Shown: positions 48,401 to 56,030, counted from the first letter of the stretch. The stretch is 64,000 nucleotides of DNA from Margaritifera margaritifera (GCA_029931535.1 JAQPZY010001660.1:6766001-6830000), one strand, 5' to 3'. Program-made: numbers and translations. The notes: generated by a model not told the origin, from the sequence alone.

Positions 48401-48700
48401 ATAAAATGAAAAAATATACAATATGAAACAATATACTGAATAGTTTTAAATGATTTTATTGGAGTTACCGACAAAGTAAATAGGATTACCTTTCTTCAGT
48501 TTTGTTAGCATTTCTTCCATACTTAGATCTTTATATGCCTTCACTCTGAAGTCAAATTTTTTAAACAGGGTCTTCATGTTCATCAGGTCTTTAACTGCTC
48601 CACGGCGTTTTTTTAAGTGTTGAAGCTTAAATGTTTCATTGACAATGACCACTGCCAGTCCACGGTGTGTATGCTTGAAGTCGTAGACATTTTCAGCCAT
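21239..48700 (-). CDS. Caspase (cysteine-aspartate protease), 5-exon gene
   Basis: Joining 48700-48490, 46063-45846, 38765-38597, 33623-33429 and 21480-21239 gives 1035 nt, 344 residues plus stop, with every GT-AG junction in phase. Residues 1-145 form the large subunit: YDFKHTHRGLAVVIVNE at the start, catalytic His91 in STHGEE, then CPELAGKPKLFFIQ and Cys145 in QACRS (usually QACRG). Residues about 255-344 form the small subunit (KDELIMCPVVSG, Arg270, LLHALTRVSYK, PCISHRLSKEIFF). There is no CARD or DED; an in-frame TGA lies two codons before the ATG, so it looks like a short-prodomain, executioner-type caspase of apoptosis. Odd points are a linker of about 100 residues, loss of the SWR and GSW aromatic residues, and very large transposon-filled introns. 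Transcription is not shown. Confidence 0.88.
21590..22140 (-). repeat. Bivalve-type AGCTCACCTGG repeat
   Basis: On the minus strand it begins at about 22130 with 'tagctcacctggccataagg' and 'ctgagtgagcatatgg', a short hairpin head I know from repeats spread widely in bivalve genomes. It runs on through related degenerate modules ('tttgacaaaatatgac', 'aatttgacagaat'). It lies at the distal end of caspase intron 4. Confidence 0.6.
22290..22800. repeat. Inverted repeat at the head of the 50-bp satellite
   Basis: About three satellite units in reverse orientation (22300-22465) face the forward array that begins at about 22680. The inner arms continue the pairing: 'ataataaagtatttgattca' at about 22488 pairs with 'tgaatcaaatactttatta' at about 22574, and 'tgatgatagata' at 22463 with 'tatctatcatca' at about 22680. 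The spacer is about 60-100 bp. The result is a satellite with a strand switch. Confidence 0.85.
22685..24084. repeat. 50-bp satellite array, block 1 (about 28 copies)
   Basis: The unit is 'tgagcatttggacctaaagc' + 'tatagaaacctagtcaatca' + 'cctctgtgaa'; the 50-bp period was measured at 23281/23331. Inner copies are nearly identical; outer ones carry 'gcattaggacctgaagtgat' variants. The array stops at a TTAA that is the piggyBac insertion point and resumes at 28349. Confidence 0.95.
24178..27246 (+). mobile_element. hAT-like element copy 1, 6-bp target duplication CCCCAG
   Basis: A 3069-bp insertion in the piggyBac 5' end, flanked by CCCCAG at 24172-24177 and 27247-27252. The termini are inverted CATACATGTGA. 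Subterminal 'atctactg/tctacc' motifs occur at both ends (about 24230-24260 and 24357 on the left, 27170-27220 on the right). It encodes a BED finger and hAT dimerisation fragments (26291-26948). A third part of its 5' half (about 25000-25150) has three copies of 'atagcgatattgaaatg'. Six-base duplications are unusual for hAT (normally 8). Confidence 0.72.
26291..26948 (+). pseudogene. hAT transposase relic: BED finger + C-terminal dimerisation domain
   Basis: From the ATG at 26291 a BED-type zinc finger is read (YNKFNNAWIPEFQCV, ALCVSCKVDFKIVYGGRND). A probable remnant intron (about 26478-26583, ending 'gaattacag') follows, then LANRFLDLSLEEKQALEDEA and YILSPSQ. A frameshift leads into the hAT C-terminal block LSRLSVVVLSLPHSNADTER and KIQSDSRGNLD, with one stop. 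The RNase H-like catalytic core is absent. The same C-terminal block occurs in the copy at 54.6-54.8 kb. Confidence 0.8.
27467..27940 (+). pseudogene. piggyBac transposase relic, catalytic core deleted
   Basis: The start ATG is followed by two early stops. An acidic serine-rich N-terminus then reads FSGSSENEIDDIDLGS and IEIESDDEDSAVW, as in piggyBac transposases, continuing to VGPTCTFVLDEGKKK. After a poly-A run and frameshifts it passes to a cysteine-rich C-terminus (CKQCDVPLCVKLNCFYKYHQ), which matches the zinc-binding tail of piggyBac proteins. The DDD catalytic core of several hundred residues is missing. Confidence 0.75.
28345..29215. repeat. 50-bp satellite array, block 2 (about 17 copies)
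   Basis: Same unit as block 1 in the same orientation, but mostly the 'gcattaggacctaaagygat' variant, with several copies reading 'ctctgttaaatgag'. It starts directly at the right-hand TTAA of the piggyBac relic, so both blocks were one array before insertion. The 29216-29710 stretch after it shows no feature. Confidence 0.93.
29715..29892. repeat. ~90-bp tandem repeat, left part
   Basis: Two copies of a unit with 'caaagtactttattttgccc', 'gctgtttgaatcagtttggtca' and 'attacatcactgactattg'. The array continues at 31360-31505 with two more copies; the hAT insertion splits it. Confidence 0.8.
29893..31359. mobile_element. Non-autonomous hAT element, 8-bp target duplication
   Basis: The inverted termini are TAGGGGTGAAACGAT (left) and CAGGGGTGAAACGAT (right, reverse complement), followed by 'cgata'-rich subterminal sequence. 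Flanks are ctgactat (29885-29892) and ctgactac (31360-31367), an 8-bp duplication with one difference. The CAGGGGTG start and 8-bp duplication are typical of hAT. It has no transposase. A long internal inverted repeat is listed separately. Confidence 0.85.
30580..31095. repeat. Long internal inverted repeat (~250-bp arms)
   Basis: The left arm, about 30585-30830 ('ttttatcccgtcagcacgtt', 'gaagtttctctgttgctt', 'ggtgtgtgaa'), is matched in reverse complement by about 30835-31085 ('acacaccagaagtgtag', 'agcaacagagaaacttaacg', 'gctgacaggataaaa') with moderate divergence. It lies in the middle of the hAT element, so its transcript would fold back. Confidence 0.8.
31360..31505. repeat. ~90-bp tandem repeat, right part
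   Basis: Continuation of the array at 29715-29892 beyond the hAT insertion ('gttcagcagccattacatga', 'aaagtaccttattttgcccc'). The stretch 31506-33065 that follows shows only a short CT/AC microsatellite (about 32322-32353) and no gene. Confidence 0.8.
33070..33428. repeat. ~65-80-bp tandem repeat beside caspase exon 4
   Basis: About five diverged copies with 'gaataaagtacctgtttgta', 'gaaaaactaattaatatc' and 'gagaaatggagattattagc'. The last copy ends right at the exon 4 splice donor: the donor's reverse complement 'aaagtacct' is part of the repeat unit. Confidence 0.85.
33429..33623 (-). CDS. Caspase exon 4 (linker end, start of small subunit)
   Basis: Acceptor tctactattgcag|ATGTATC, donor GTATCAG|GTACTT. 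Both ends are phase 1. Residues 200-264 begin with very acidic linker (VSEDEWQESQLP, EEMGEEERF) and end in KDELIMCPVVS. This aligns with the caspase strand normally written ADFLxxYSTVPG that starts the small subunit. Confidence 0.85.
34105..34312. repeat. 42-bp tandem repeat, 5 copies
   Basis: The unit is 'cccagtccatggtacaaatc' + 'ttactccccaaggtgaggcttg'. It lies in caspase intron 3. Confidence 0.9.
34320..35690. repeat. 1.3-kb palindrome (arms about 650 bp)
   Basis: The left arm 34320-35000 is matched in reverse complement by 35020-35690. Paired segments include 'aagttaagtgtcctgcaaac' (34567) with its complement near 35411-35430, 'gtttcacactgatcgaccta' (34591) with 'taggtcgatcagtgtgaaac' (35382), and 'ggataggaaaattccaccta' (34981) with 'ggtggaattttcctatcct' (35054). 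Divergence is moderate. Centre about 35015. No coding content; probably an old fold-back element in caspase intron 3. Confidence 0.85.
35700..37285. other. No gene recognised (intron 3)
   Basis: AT-rich intronic sequence. Short frames at 35815-36015, 36486-36683 and 36439-36633 show no motif, and no element ends were found. Confidence 0.4.
37286..37482. repeat. 31-32-bp minisatellite, 6 copies
   Basis: The unit is 'actcaataattaccacaaaa' + 'ggtacacaatga'. The last copies are diverged (aactaaatacttacc). Confidence 0.93.
38373..38530. repeat. Direct repeat flanking caspase exon 3, downstream copy
   Basis: Contains 'aagtttcatcatcagcagta', 'tttggtccaaatggtacac' and 'gtgttcctatcctatacagt'. It is matched in direct orientation by 38898-39040. 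On the minus strand this copy lies just after exon 3. Confidence 0.88.
38597..38765 (-). CDS. Caspase exon 3 (catalytic cysteine, linker)
   Basis: Acceptor aaatatttcag|GCCTGCAGG opens with Ala-Cys-Arg-Ser, completing QACRS with exon 2. Codes for residues 144-199, mostly acidic and serine-rich linker with several Asp residues that could be processing sites (SESKSD, FDAV, YKDE). The preferred donor is GATGAAG|GTGAGG. A second donor six bases on (GTGAGG|GTAAGG, exon end 38591) also keeps the frame and would add two residues. Confidence 0.87.
38898..39040. repeat. Direct repeat flanking caspase exon 3, upstream copy
   Basis: Second copy of the 38373-38530 sequence ('aagtttcatcatcgccagta', 'gtgttcctatcctatacagt', 'ctgcatgacattcctag'). 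It differs by small indels. The two copies bracket exon 3 in about 670 bp. Confidence 0.88.
39041..40698. other. No gene recognised (intron 2)
   Basis: Contains a possible small MITE at about 39649-39870, bounded by 'attgcagggtctrtt'-like inverted ends but without a clear target duplication. Otherwise unassigned. Confidence 0.35.
40701..43248 (-). mobile_element. pogo/Tigger-like element, internally deleted, TA duplication
   Basis: A 2548-bp element flanked by TA (40699-40700 and 43249-43250). The inverted ends are CCGTATTTAGCTGTGTATAA on the left and CCATATTTAGCTGTGTATAA on the right. It encodes on the minus strand a pogo-type protein lacking its catalytic domain (40974-41589). The rest (41600-43100) is AT-rich with recurring modules 'gcacatcaaagctttagcc', 'gaaaagaccacactgagtca' and 'aaacaagtttattttcc'. 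Confidence 0.85.
40974..41589 (-). pseudogene. pogo-type transposase relic (DNA-binding domain + acidic tail)
   Basis: The minus frame starts MGRIRNSYNV and shows the first helix-turn-helix (AYAEAHGNRAAGREFNVGES), interrupted by two stops. It then runs 160 open codons (41456-40974) with a CENP-B-type domain (VESGVLEWVMDIRRQGISVS, YKGSVSWDYAFLRWHDLP). This passes directly to the family's C-terminal tail (FKKCCISNKMDGTEDDILWE, then FESDDDEEEFEGF). The DDE integrase core between them is deleted. It could bind DNA if expressed but could not transpose. Confidence 0.85.
43433..45358. repeat. 64-bp minisatellite, about 30 copies
   Basis: The unit is 'cttttaaaataatattgatc' + 'tttgattgcagattttacac' + 'ttaccccataggtagatccc' + 'ctgt'. 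Two linked variants alternate irregularly (gatcccctgt/gagcccctga; gattttacac/ggttttaaac; cttacccc/ctgacccc), so higher-order duplications are visible. It lies in caspase intron 2. Confidence 0.95.
45846..46063 (-). CDS. Caspase exon 2 (catalytic histidine)
   Basis: Acceptor ...tttttttag|CTGCTTC, donor CATACAG|GTAGGT. Codes for residues 71-143, including CFVCVISTHGEE (catalytic His91), LYGTDG and CPELAGKPKLFFIQ. It ends exactly before the Ala-Cys of the active-site pentapeptide, in phase 0. Between HGEE and YGTDG it has a 15-residue insertion-like stretch (VKHTYSGETTTQHAL), longer than in human caspase-3. Confidence 0.93.
46300..47170. repeat. Degenerate ~150-190-bp dispersed repeats (intron 1)
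   Basis: Diverged modules recur with 'aggtcacaatgaccyatctt', 'ttggtgtgcaacac', 'aagatgcac-t-tgtgcaagtt' and 'tcaat-gatcctggaatg'. Copies lie near 46310, 46450, 46580, 46720, 46880 and 47010. They resemble the 7.3-8.5 kb repeats in general style. No coding potential. Confidence 0.6.
47171..48489. other. No gene recognised (intron 1)
   Basis: Unique-looking intronic DNA between the repeat block and exon 1. No ORF with recognisable motifs. Confidence 0.4.
48490..48700 (-). CDS. Caspase exon 1 (start codon, large subunit N-terminus)
   Basis: Codes for residues 1-70 plus one base. The ATG at 48700 is preceded in frame by TGA, with no AG between that could serve as a splice acceptor, so this is the translation start unless it begins further in. 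The segment carries RGLAVVIV, KKRRGAVKDLMNMKTLF and VKAYKDLSMEEML, matching the first strands and helices of the caspase fold. Arg32 or Arg33 fits the S1 arginine equivalent to Arg64 of human caspase-3. The donor is AAAG|GTAATC, phase 1. Confidence 0.88.
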
Positions 48701-49129
48701 TTTTCAGTACTTCTTTTCAGTGTTTGTATCAGAATTACACAATCTGCAATAGTTGAAGTTATGATCTGGTTACAATCAGAAGTTACCATAATGATGGCTC
48801 ATGAGAGATTCAATGATGTATCCAAGACAAGCCTTGAATGCACTGACAGACAGCCTGAATAGCAGTGTTGGCTACTGGTAAAAATTTCATGATGGATCAT
48901 CAGTTTCTACTGAATGATTTACAATCTATTAATAATCTATTACTTTTTCCACATTATAACTTGCCAGAAATAGTGATGATTTCAAACAGCCTAAAGTCTG
49001 AAAGCTCATTACCAGTCCAACCTTTTATATAGGTGGTTAACTTATATGATGAAAATAATACAAGATGAAACAATTTTAATGATACAGTGAAACCTGTCCA
49101 GAGTATTAAGGTTAATGACACTCAAGGGA

Positions 49130-49490
49130 CCACAAAATTGTGTCCTTTCTTGATAGTTGTCCTTTATATGTAAGTGAAATTAATAACAGAATTAATATGT
49201 GGGAAGATTCAAGGGATTAAATTAAGAACAGGGATTCATCTATGGAAAGATATCCTTTATATGTATACAGTGAAATTAAAAACAGGGATTAATCTATGGG
49301 AAGATGTCTTTTATATGTAAGTGAAATTATTAACAGGCATTCGTCTATGGGAAGACATCCTTTAGATGTAAGTGAAAATAATGACAGGGATTAATCTATG
49401 GAAAATGTACTTTATACTTGTAGGGTAGCGATTAAGTATGTAAGTGAAGTTAATATCAAGGATTAATGTTTGGTTAGATGCCCAGTTGAG
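49130..49490. repeat. ~50-bp tandem repeat, about 6 diverged copies
   Basis: The unit resembles 'gaaattaataacagggatta' + 'atctatgggaagatatccttt' + 'atatgtaagt' (starts near 49176, 49272, 49324, 49374, 49446). Upstream of the caspase start codon. Confidence 0.8.
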
Positions 49491-50112
49491 GTTAAGGATG
49501 TAATAAAAATTAGTTATGTGGAACACAGTGTCTCACCTACAGCTGTATACCTATCTGTAACACTATTTTTTCTGACTTTCAAAAACTTTAATGCAAAACT
49601 TGAACAATTTTGACGCTGCTGCCATTGGAAAAAGTGACTACTATATCTTATCATGCTTATGTAGGTGATATATATATATATATATTATATACACACACAC
49701 TGTGTTGTAGATGTTAAGTATGCAATTGAAATTAATAACAGAGATTTGGTACAAAAATTTTTCCTTTATGAACAGTTTCCTTCACATGGAGGTGTCTACT
49801 AAGACAGATTTCACTGTTTTTGAAACGAGATATGTTATTTTGAAAGTTTCAGAAAATTATACATTTTTAATATCAAGAGACTGAGTTAGATTGATCAGCT
49901 AGATTACAGAAGAGTTAGCAACTACTCAATACATGACATTATTGATAAATTGATCAGATATTGTTTTGACCCATTTCAGATTTTATTTTGTAAATGTGCA
50001 AATATCAGAAATGTTATGTTGGTTACTGTTTTAATTGCACTTTTAACACAGTACTTGCTACATCATGTCAGTGAAATGCCTTTTCCAACTGAGGACACAA
50101 TGAGGCAGACAA

Positions 50113-50184
50113 CCATGGCGGATATGGAACTGGCAACCTTTGGATTACAGGTCCAACACTCTACCAACCGAGCTACTTAAGCTA
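50113..50184 (-). repeat. tRNA-Thr(UGU)-like pseudogene or SINE head
   Basis: On the minus strand 'tagctcggttggtagagtg' matches an A box and D arm. 'ttggacctgtaatccaa' forms a perfect 5-bp anticodon stem with loop CCTGTAA (anticodon TGT, threonine). The T arm (ggttgccagttcc) is degraded and the acceptor stem does not pair. So it is not a working tRNA; a tRNA-derived SINE is likely. Confidence 0.55.
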
Positions 50185-50214
50185 GTTAAGTGTCTGGTAC
50201 TAGATTTATGGGGT

Positions 50215-51504
50215 TGTTTAATATGTAAATATAATACAAGATGTCATACTAGTTAAGTGTCATTTCATTATGTCATAATGGGTATGTAACATTTGTAGTG
50301 TCATAATAATTAAGTGTGTCATATCATAACATTATAACAGGTACAACTGAAAAGGTTGCTTCCTTGCTCTGGATAATTCATGATTACTAGGAATTTCCCT
50401 TACTCAGAGCATAAATGTGTTCTAGTTCGAAATTTTCGGCAATATCACACTGCCTTCATCAGCGACGACTGTTGATCACGTGACTTTTAATGGTCACGTG
50501 ATACGAGGAGACTGGAGTAGATAGGTGGTATTTCAAGCCCCTCATCCCTGTTTAGTGTTGGCCTCCCCTTTCGTATTTCAATTGCCTCAACAGTAGTCGC
50601 TGATGAAGGCAGTGTGATATTGCCGAATATTTCGAACTAGAACACATTTATGCTCTGAGTAAGGGAAATTCCTAGTAATCATTATAATGGGTGTGTAACA
50701 GTCATACTAATTAAGTGTCATATCATTATGTTATAATGGGTGTGTAACAGTCATACTAATTAAGTGTCATATCATTATATTATAATGGGTGTGTAACAGT
50801 CGTACTAAATAAGTGTGTTGTATCATAACATTATAATGGGTGTGTAACATTCATACTAATTAAGTGTCATATCATAATGTTATAATGGGTGTGTAACAGT
50901 CATACTAGTTAAGTGTCATATCATTACATTATAATGGATGTATAACAGTCATACTAGTTAAGTGTGTCATATCATTATGTTATAATGGGTGTGTAACAGT
51001 CATACCAGTTAAGTGTCATATCATTACATTATAATGGATGTATAACAGTCATACTAGTTAAGTGTGTCATATCATTAAGTTATAATGGGTGTGTAACAAT
51101 CGTACCAGTTAAGTGTCATATCATTACATTATAATGGATGTATAACAGTCATACTAGTTAAGTGTGTCATATCATTATGTTATAATGGGTGTGTAACAGT
51201 CATACCAGTTAAGTGTCATATCATTACATTATAATGGATGTATAACAGTCATACTAGTTAAGTGTGTCATATCATTAAGTTATAATGGGTGTGTAACAAT
51301 CGTACCAGTTATGTCATATCATTATGTTATAATGGGTGTGTAACAGTCATACCAGTTAAGTGTCATATCATTACATTATAATGGATGTATAACAGTCATA
51401 CTAGTTAAGTGTGTCATATCATTAAGTTATAATGGGTGTGTAACAATCGTACCAGTTATGTCATATCATTATGTTATAATGGGTGTGTAACAATCATACC
51501 AGTT
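50215..51504. repeat. 50-bp satellite (TAATGGGTGTGTAACAGTCA type)
   Basis: The unit is 'taatgggtgtgtaacagtca' + 'tactaattaagtgtcatatc' + 'attatgttat'. There are about 17 copies at 50685-51504 and about two weak ones at 50215-50345, with 100- and 150-bp higher-order patterns. A last partial copy resumes at 54147-54170 beyond the 2.6-kb TA element. A Penelope-like inverted repeat also interrupts it. Confidence 0.93.
50380..50682. mobile_element. Inverted pair of Penelope-like (PLE) terminal sequences
   Basis: Two 95-bp arms (50380-50474 and 50588-50682) are reverse complements with two differences. Each contains, in sense orientation, 'cgctgatgaaggcagtgtga' followed by 'tattgccgaa'. That is a CTGATGA, a GGCA..TGCC stem and a GAA(A), the hammerhead-type core found in PLE terminal repeats. 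Inside is a second hairpin, atcacgtgac...gtcacgtgat (50474-50502). Only termini remain; there is no RT. Confidence 0.6.
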
Positions 51505-51505
51505 A

Positions 51506-54144
51506 CAGTACAGCTCACGTGATTTTTCGGAACTCCGCGCATCGCGGTGGGGGTGGAGAGGATTAAGAAAAATCCCTCCACCATCACTCCACGCGTCCTG
51601 ACGGAGTTGTCGCAGAGTCTCGTGGAGAATAGCCCTGCACACCATGCTTTCTCGCGGAGTCACATCCGATCACCACTGCGGAGTGGACGTGGTCTTGATA
51701 ATATGGGCGCGGTTTACTGTTTATCACCCATGCAAGCAGAGGTTGAGAGAGAGACGGGGGGGGGGGGGGGGGGCACAGATTTATCTACATCGTTATCCCT
51801 CTGGGGAGCAATTTGCTAACTTTTTTATACTGAAAAAAACGTAGTTATTCAGTTAATTATAAATATTTCCTTGTTCTAACGAAGATAATGTATGATACAT
51901 AGTGCCAAATCATATTTAAGATGATGTTAACATAATGACAATGCCTCGTAAACTGTATTAATGCTACATTTTGCGCAATGAATCTAATTTCTTTTTCTTC
52001 AATCCTATGTTATCGGAATCTAAACATGCATTCATATCCTTATTTCTTTTTCAGTAAACGCAATACAAAATTGTAATGATCATATGAAAGTCAGTGATAT
52101 TGTACTACCTGCAATGAAAAGAACGATAAACAATGAACAGATTAATAACAAAGCTGCAGTCATACCTGACTGAAGTGAAACAAAATCGCACAAGTTCCGA
52201 TGGTTACTCCATGCACGAGTACTCATTGACATATTGTACATTTTTTTCTGACATCCAATTGCTTAAATAAAGCATTATTAAGATTTCACATCGTTATTTT
52301 ATTTTAAAATGTACTATTTTGCATTAATTACCAAAGTAGCGGGGTTTTTTTTAAAACCACAAATGGTTGCAAAAGGTCATCCTAGATACATGTAGTTGAC
52401 ACGTGCAAGTAACCTAGCACAATAGAAGCCATCGGCACTGCGTGTTTTCTTTGATATTGATGTGTTAATTTCATGTGCTAACTGTTAACCTAAAAGTACA
52501 ACAGCAATGCTTCTGCGGGTTTGTTTTCTTTGCCATTGATTTGACAAACTTGCGCATCAGATGAAATTAATGTTTAAATTTTTCTTTTCTGTTCGTTTTC
52601 CTATTGCATAATACAGAAAAATAAGATGAATAATTTTAGATCATTAACTCTTCTTAGTAAAGTCCCCCCCCCTCTCTCATAAAATATGGAATCCAAATCA
52701 CTACTGCACAAGTTATCGTAAACTGAAATCTGGAAAAGTTTGCAAGTGGTAAGAAACAGAAACACGCTCAATAACCAAAGGCTCTAACAGTCACAAACAG
52801 GAAACTGCATTCTTTAATATCTGCATAAAAATAATTAAAAAAGTATATTTTATTTTTATATTTTCGCCGTAGGAAAATGAGCAAATAATAGGATACACGT
52901 GGAGACAATACATCCATGCAAAATGCTCTAAACTTGTTGGAAATTAAAATCTCTGAACATCTCAGATTTTAGAATTTTCCACATTATTTTTCATTTCGGT
53001 AATAAGCCGAGTTCAGATTAATTACTAACAATTATCAAACTTCCGTTGTTAATGGCGGGACCATAATTACGGCTGTAAAGTACAACGCGCCCAGTCAGAT
53101 GGCTTCGTGTGATAAAAACACACTGTTCCCAAGCTGAAACTTACATCATCCTTTGATGCAAACCCTTGTTAATATTTTACAACAGTGTTCACAATGGTCA
53201 CTGCCTTGATTTCTGTAGAACATCCGCTGAAGTCAAGTCTTTATTAGGGAGAGACAATTGAATTTTCCAACGGGGGGGGGGGGGGGGGGGGAAATGCATG
53301 AAAACAATTGTCTTTCTCTGATTTTTGTAGCAGACGTTAATCCGTTCCATATTTCACTTAAAATAAATAATTACTGTGATGAAAGAACAAAAATATCCCG
53401 GTAGAAAAAAACAAAATAACATATAAACCCCTTATATTAAATGGTCAGTCCCTTACAGTATACATGCAGTCATAATATTCAGCCTCATGACTCTGCTATT
53501 ACTGCTTAAAGAATAAGCACGCGGTTTGCATTTCAGTGTAAATTCAGTGTTTTAGGTTTGTTGTGGGGGGGGGGGTGTAAGCAGAAGCGGATGTCAATTT
53601 GGATTTTAATTGTCCATATCTCAGAGAATTACTTTCCTTCGGAACAAAATGATAAATTTATTCTGCTTGAGAGGCTCAGCAATGTGTGCTTCTCGTCAAG
53701 TCAGTGCATAAGTTTGTTCATATTTCTTTGAAATAAATTAAAATCTTGAACTTATTGCAAAAGAAGTCGATCAACCTTTTATAAACAGTAATGTGTACTG
53801 AATATACAAGCCTTTTGAAATTATTTTTTTATTGTCCAAATATATGATCGAAATAAAAACGACTGATTCTTCAGATGGTATCCGGTTGTAAATCACTCTT
53901 GACGTCTCAGTCTTTCCATAGGTGGTCTTCATTCATTGGCTGTTCAGATGTCAATGAGTAATGTCGACTAGCCCCTCCACGGTGGAGTTTACATCGGCAT
54001 GCCTGCCGAAACGCGGTGGTGATTTGTAGGTATTTATGCCAATTTATGCCTCAACCGCGGAGTGCTATCGCGGAGCTAAAGTGGAGGGGATTAAGTACCC
54101 CACCGCGATGCGCGGAGTTCCGAAAAATCACATGAGCTGTACTG
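51506..54144. mobile_element. 2.64-kb non-autonomous DNA element, ~47-bp inverted ends, TA duplication
   Basis: It sits in the 50-bp satellite and is flanked by TA (51504-51505 and 54145-54146); elsewhere in the array the uninterrupted target 'ccagttatgtcatatc' is seen. The ends begin CAGTACAGCTCAYGTGATTT and stay identical, one difference excepted, for about 47 bp to 'catcgcggtgggg'. GC-rich subterminal zones carry many copies of 'gcggagt' or its complement. The interior is AT-rich with G-runs of 18 (51756-51773), 20 (53272-53291) and 11. No coding ORF. TA target and CAGT start suggest Tc1/mariner or pogo relatives. Confidence 0.8.
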
Positions 54145-54170
54145 TATGTCATATCATTATGTTATAATGG

Positions 54171-55060
54171 GTATGACAGAACCATGACACCAAACCAGTA
54201 AATTAAAAATTTTGATCATTAGATTGGCTTCTAAACCAGTAAATTTGTTATCAACATAAATTTTAGGTGTTTAAAGGGGATTGAAAAGAAAACAAGTGCA
54301 TTTTTGACATAATATGTATTCCTCTTCATACTATAATAATACAACAAGTTTTGAACATGAATCAGATTCTAATGGAAAATGTTACAATAATTATTGAATG
54401 AATACTAGTCAGTGTATTGTCAATTAATGTTACAATAATTAATGAATGAATACTAGTCAGTGTATTGTCAATTAATGTTACAATAATTAATGAATGAATA
54501 CTAGTCAGTGTATTGTCAATTAATGTTACAATAATTAATGAATGAATACTAGTCAGTGTTTTGTCAATTAAATGAAATAGGAAGAGTTGAATATCTCATA
54601 GTTCAGTGCAAAGATTTTTTTTCATAAAATCCATAAGCATTTTTAGTTTCCTTCACAAGATCACTGATGGTAACCACTTAAGACATTCATTGTGATTATT
54701 AAATTTCACACTTAACAGGCTCTCAATAGTTTTCTGATCCAGATTTCCCCTTGAATCACTTTGTATTTTGCGAAAAATGGAGAATACACTCTCTGTATCA
54801 GCATTAGAATGTGGCAATGACAAAAACAACCATGCTCAGCCAGCAAAGAAGTTCAAACTTCAGTTGTTTCCTGTGACTGGGTTTTTAAGGCTGTTGACTG
54901 TCTCCAATACTCCTCCAAGCTAATTTCACCCTGTGGAGGAAGTTCCTGACTTGGACTTAAGATGTATTTCAGAGTCTCATATTTCGTAGCAGGTGTTTTT
55001 TTTTCATTGGGAGAAGCACACGTTTCAGCATTTAGACATGAATTGAACACAACAATATAT
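54171..55060 (-). mobile_element. hAT-like element copy 2 (3' part, minus strand)
   Basis: Same family as the element at 24178-27246. The plus sequence 54171-54380 matches the reverse complement of 27240-27030, including 'gattggcttctaaa' and 'ggggattgaaaa'. The minus strand then gives the hAT C-terminal block (ESVFSIFRKIQSDSRGNLDQ, 54830-54700). Before it comes YETLKYILSPSQELPPQGEI (about 55000-54930). The outer terminus is missing at least 8 bp. The upstream half is not recognised. Confidence 0.75.
54378..54572. repeat. 48-bp minisatellite, 4 copies, in the hAT 3' UTR
   Basis: The unit is 'gaatgaatactagtcagtgt' + 'attgtcaattaatgttacaa' + 'taattaat'. The sister hAT copy has only one version of this segment (27040-26985 in reverse complement), so the array arose after the two copies separated. 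Confidence 0.88.
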
Positions 55061-56030
55061 CAGCTGCCCTTAAATATTCCTCTAAAAACCATATTGAACA
55101 ATGCAATAACATTTAAACAATACAAAAACTCAAATACTAACTCAAGTGTTTCTGCCGAATGCAATTTTTAGTAAGTTTCTCCTTGTTATCTCACCTCTTT
55201 CAAAGGTCAGCTGATTTTTATTCAAAAACTCGAAAGCCATCATGGATCAACCTGGATCCCTTTATTACTTATAACACCTCATCAAACATTCCACATCTGG
55301 CCTTAAACTCTCCAGATTACAAAAATAAGGTAATAAATGAACAGCTTGTTGTGTACACATGTTTATAGCCATCTTATGCAGATTATTCAGCCATACATAA
55401 TTGCAAAGGTGTAACATTTCTGGTCCCAAGCAGCTTTCAAAGTTATCTAGTATTCCAGAAAGACATTTACACACTGGTAAAATGGGAGCAATACCGGACA
55501 GATGGAATTCAAGATCAAGAAATGTGCCATCATACAGTTTTTAAGCAAGCCATCAAAACAACAGTTTTTGTAGAGTGGAGGGACAAGTCTTTGAAGTTGT
55601 ACAACACCATCCTTACCTAGGAGTAGAGTTGAGCAACCATCTGAAGTAAATTCTCCATATAACAGGGTCCAGTGTAGGGGCAATTCAGGCAATACAGTTA
55701 CCTCATTGCCTGTCATTTCAACCAAATACACCGAAAAAGCAACCTTTCAACTTTCTTGAGTCAACATCTTAGCCTCCCACTTTTTGACCACTGAATGTTT
55801 TCATATTCTGTGTACAATATCAACTCTTGTGTCATTTTTTTGTTCAAAGACCAATGTAAAACAATGTAAACATAGTATTTTCAGGCTTTTTAATCAAATT
55901 TTGTGTCAATAAATAATTTATGTCTACAAATATGTTTCACTCGAGATTCCCACCAAAATTTCACACATGAAAGTTGAAAAGGAATGTGAAATTACATGCA
56001 TTTCTAGCCTAATCACAAATGTCATTTTCT
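55061..56030. other. Unassigned; possibly 5' part of hAT copy 2
   Basis: Minus frames 55731-55447 and 55474-55265 are open for 94 and 69 codons but show no motif I can place. They lie where the hAT core would be expected. No support beyond position. Confidence 0.3.

Noticed and set aside
50113..50184. Possible functional tRNA-Thr gene
   Set aside because: The anticodon stem-loop is good but the T arm and acceptor stem do not pair. A pseudogene or SINE head fits better.
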